Source: Pseudomonadota bacterium (lineage in GTDB: Bacteria > Desulfobacterota > Syntrophia > Syntrophales > UBA5619). From it: a stretch of 7,522 bases of DNA. Below are positions 6,175 to 7,522 of the stretch, in pieces. The DNA lies in the NCBI GenBank assembly GCA_018827585.1, contig JAHJXP010000271.1:1-7522 (forward strand), given 5' to 3'. The notes under the pieces are model-generated. The model saw only the letters and a program-made list of their open reading frames with translations, had not been told where the DNA came from and did not search any database. The position numbers and the translations under genes are program-made. Positions within the stretch are counted from its first letter, which is position 1. Every line of letters starts with the position of its first letter.

Positions 6175-6939
6175 ATGGTGCATCCTGTTTTGGATAGCGG
6201 TCTGGCACGCTCCTACGTGATCTCCTCTCCGGAGGGGCTGGCGGTGGTCGATCCCGGGAGCGCGGGTTCCGCCGAGGCAGTGATCGCTTTCATCGGGGGT
6301 ATGCCGGGAAGGGAAATGGCGGATGTAAAATGGATCGTCGCCACCCACTTCCACATCGACCACATCGGCGGGATCGGCATACTGCTCCGGAGGTGTCCGG
6401 AGGACGCAAAGGTCCTGTTGCACAGGAAGATCAGGGACTATATCAGCGGGAAAACACCGCTCCCGCTGCTGAAGAACTGGCTGGCCGCCTTTTTCCCGAC
6501 GGCGGCGAGGTGTTTCCGCTATGTACGGAGGCCGTCGCATCTATGGTTTGAGAGTCTCGCCGGCATTCCCCTGCCGGGATTCGGAAACCGGTTCCGTCCG
6601 CCCTTCCGGGAGGAGCGAATCTGCTATCTCGGCGGCGACGACCGGGTGCGCTACGGCATCGGTTTCGGCGGCTGGGAGGTGATCGAGACCCCGGGTCATA
6701 CGGAGGATTCGATTTGCCTGTACCATCAGGGGCGCCGGGAGCTCATCTGCGGCGATCTGATCCTGAATCTGGAGACGGACAGCGCCGGACGCCTCAATCG
6801 ATTCTGCGAGAACGGCGTCAAGGTCGAGAAATCGTTCCGTATCCTTTGCGAAACCACCCTTCCGCGGGCGGTCTTTCCCGGTCACGGGGAGGTCATCCGC
6901 GACGACGAGAACGCCCTGCTCAGGGTAAAGACCCGGTGA
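6175..6939 (+). CDS. Metallo-beta-lactamase-fold hydrolase of unknown substrate
   Basis: This 254-residue protein has the full metal-binding set of the metallo-beta-lactamase superfamily: HFHIDH (His58, His60, Asp62, His63), His175 in TPGHTEDS, Asp194 in ICGDLI and His237 in FPGHGEV. It should therefore be an active di-metal hydrolase. There is no signal peptide, so it is probably cytoplasmic. The nearest named relatives are glyoxalase II (GloB)-like thioesterases, but the substrate cannot be read from sequence. The stretch between the HxHxDH motif and His175 is long (about 110 residues), with an Arg/Pro/Phe-rich section near 105-150 that may form a substrate cap. An in-frame TAA lies directly before the ATG, so the start is fixed unless translation begins inside the fold. 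There is almost no Shine-Dalgarno sequence. It stands alone between repeat A and the recombinase region. Confidence 0.88.
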   Translation: MVHPVLDSGLARSYVISSPEGLAVVDPGSAGSAEAVIAFIGGMPGREMADVKWIVATHFHIDHIGGIGILLRRCPEDAKVLLHRKIRDYISGKTPLPLLKNWLAAFFPTAARCFRYVRRPSHLWFESLAGIPLPGFGNRFRPPFREERICYLGGDDRVRYGIGFGGWEVIETPGHTEDSICLYHQGRRELICGDLILNLETDSAGRLNRFCENGVKVEKSFRILCETTLPRAVFPGHGEVIRDDENALLRVKTR

Positions 6940-6982
6940 GATCATTTCAATATCTCGCATCGTCTTTCTTTAATGCCGGCTG

Positions 6983-7011
6983 CCTGAAAATTATGCGTTC
7001 CTGAAAATTAT
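6983..7011 (+). repeat. 12-bp direct repeats ahead of the integrase gene
   Basis: CCTGAAAATTAT occurs at 6983-6994 and again at 7000-7011, a 17-base period. The reverse complement of its first nine bases, ATTTTCAGG, occurs at 7079-7087. The set lies in the 187-base AT-richer gap between the hydrolase and the integrase gene. It could be binding sites for a regulator or for the recombinase; this is inference. Confidence 0.6.
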
Positions 7012-7126
7012 CGACAACCATGCTTTATGGTGATTGAGTAACTTCACATTCCGTCTGATTCTCTGATTTGCTGCATGGATTTTCAGGTTCCTTCCGAATG
7101 TTTCAAAGGGGTTTTGGGGCAGAGGA

Positions 7127-7522
7127 ATGACCGGGACGAGAGCGCCGCTCAAAATAGCTACCGTCAATCAGACCATACCCCCGCACGGGAAGGCCGATAG
7201 AGCTCTTCCCACTGATGCGTTGGCTCGCCCCAAACCTAAGCTCCTCGATCGGCTGCGGGAAGCCCTGCGCTCGCGCCATTATAGCCGCCGGACCGAACAG
7301 ACATACTGCCAGTGGGTCAAACGATTCATCTTCTTTAACAATGTCCGGCACCCGGCGGAACTGTCTGAGCCGGAAATAAATCAATTCCTTACCCATCTGG
7401 CCGTCAAGGAAAAAGTTAGCGCATCAACGCAGAACCAGGCGTTGAGCGCGTTATTGTTTCTCTATAGATACGTTTTGGATCGTGAAATCGGGGATTTTGG
7501 AGAGGTGATCCGAGCGCGAAAG
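7127..7522 (+). CDS. Integron-type tyrosine recombinase, N-terminal part (cut by window end)
   Basis: The first 132 residues of a phage-type integrase, open through the window end. Residues from about 38 (KLLDRLREALRSRHYSRRTE, continuing as QTYCQWVKRFIFF) form the SAM-like core-DNA-binding domain. With HPAEL, FLTHLAV, VSASTQNQALSALLFLYR and VLDREIG, they closely recall integron integrases (IntI) and their XerC/D-like relatives. The catalytic domain (Arg...His-x-x-Arg...Tyr) and the IntI-specific insert lie beyond the window, so IntI identity cannot be confirmed. About 37 unlike residues precede the domain. The frame is open back only to 7067, and ATG 7127 is the only ATG, with AGAGGA immediately before it and GGGG at 7116-7119. 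Base composition is less GC-rich than in the genes to the left, as expected of mobile DNA. A truncated pseudogene cannot be excluded. Confidence 0.82.
   Translation, partial: MTGTRAPLKIATVNQTIPPHGKADRALPTDALARPKPKLLDRLREALRSRHYSRRTEQTYCQWVKRFIFFNNVRHPAELSEPEINQFLTHLAVKEKVSASTQNQALSALLFLYRYVLDREIGDFGEVIRARK

Noticed and set aside
6940..7126. attI core site of the integron type
   Set aside because: I looked for GTTRRRY on both strands and found no good match; nearby GTT triplets do not fit the pattern.
7103..7396. 97-codon frame on the - strand
   Set aside because: It is opposite the integrase reading frame, which has clear recombinase similarity.

Overview
The window looks like chromosome from a GC-rich Gram-negative anaerobe, most plausibly a Desulfobacterota (former Deltaproteobacteria) lineage near Syntrophus/Smithella. 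This placement rests on the fused IspDF enzyme, the gene set, and intergenic elements with 'CTTCGTAAAAAG ... CTTTTTACGAAG' ends, which I associate with such genomes from memory. No 16S rRNA or other decisive marker is present, so it is an inference.

Layout, all genes on the + strand. (1) 1-118: intergenic DNA with a GC hairpin and a half-copy of the repeat end. (2) 119-2799: ispDF (non-mevalonate isoprenoid pathway) overlapping gltX (glutamyl-tRNA synthetase) by ATGA. (3) 2800-3185: a 386-base gap with a candidate sigma-70 promoter and a 170-bp nested inverted-repeat element (copy B). (4) 3186-6004: pgk (glycolysis), truA (tRNA pseudouridine synthase) and rfbD (dTDP-rhamnose synthesis), closely packed and probably one transcription unit. 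(5) 6011-6135: a second, 125-bp element (copy A) in opposite orientation, then another half-site. (6) 6175-6939: a metallo-beta-lactamase-fold hydrolase. (7) 6940-7126: AT-richer DNA with short direct repeats. (8) 7127-7522: the start of an integron-type tyrosine recombinase, cut by the window edge.

The coding part is mostly housekeeping: isoprenoid precursors, tRNA charging and modification, central carbon metabolism and one step of deoxysugar synthesis. The genes do not form a single pathway. The more unusual content is between the genes: two inverted copies of a foldable repeat bracket pgk-truA-rfbD, copy B contains two hairpin modules that differ by a compensatory base-pair change, and a recombinase gene begins at the right edge, where the boundary of an accessory region probably lies. 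I found no CRISPR array, tRNA or rRNA gene, or recognisable defence system.
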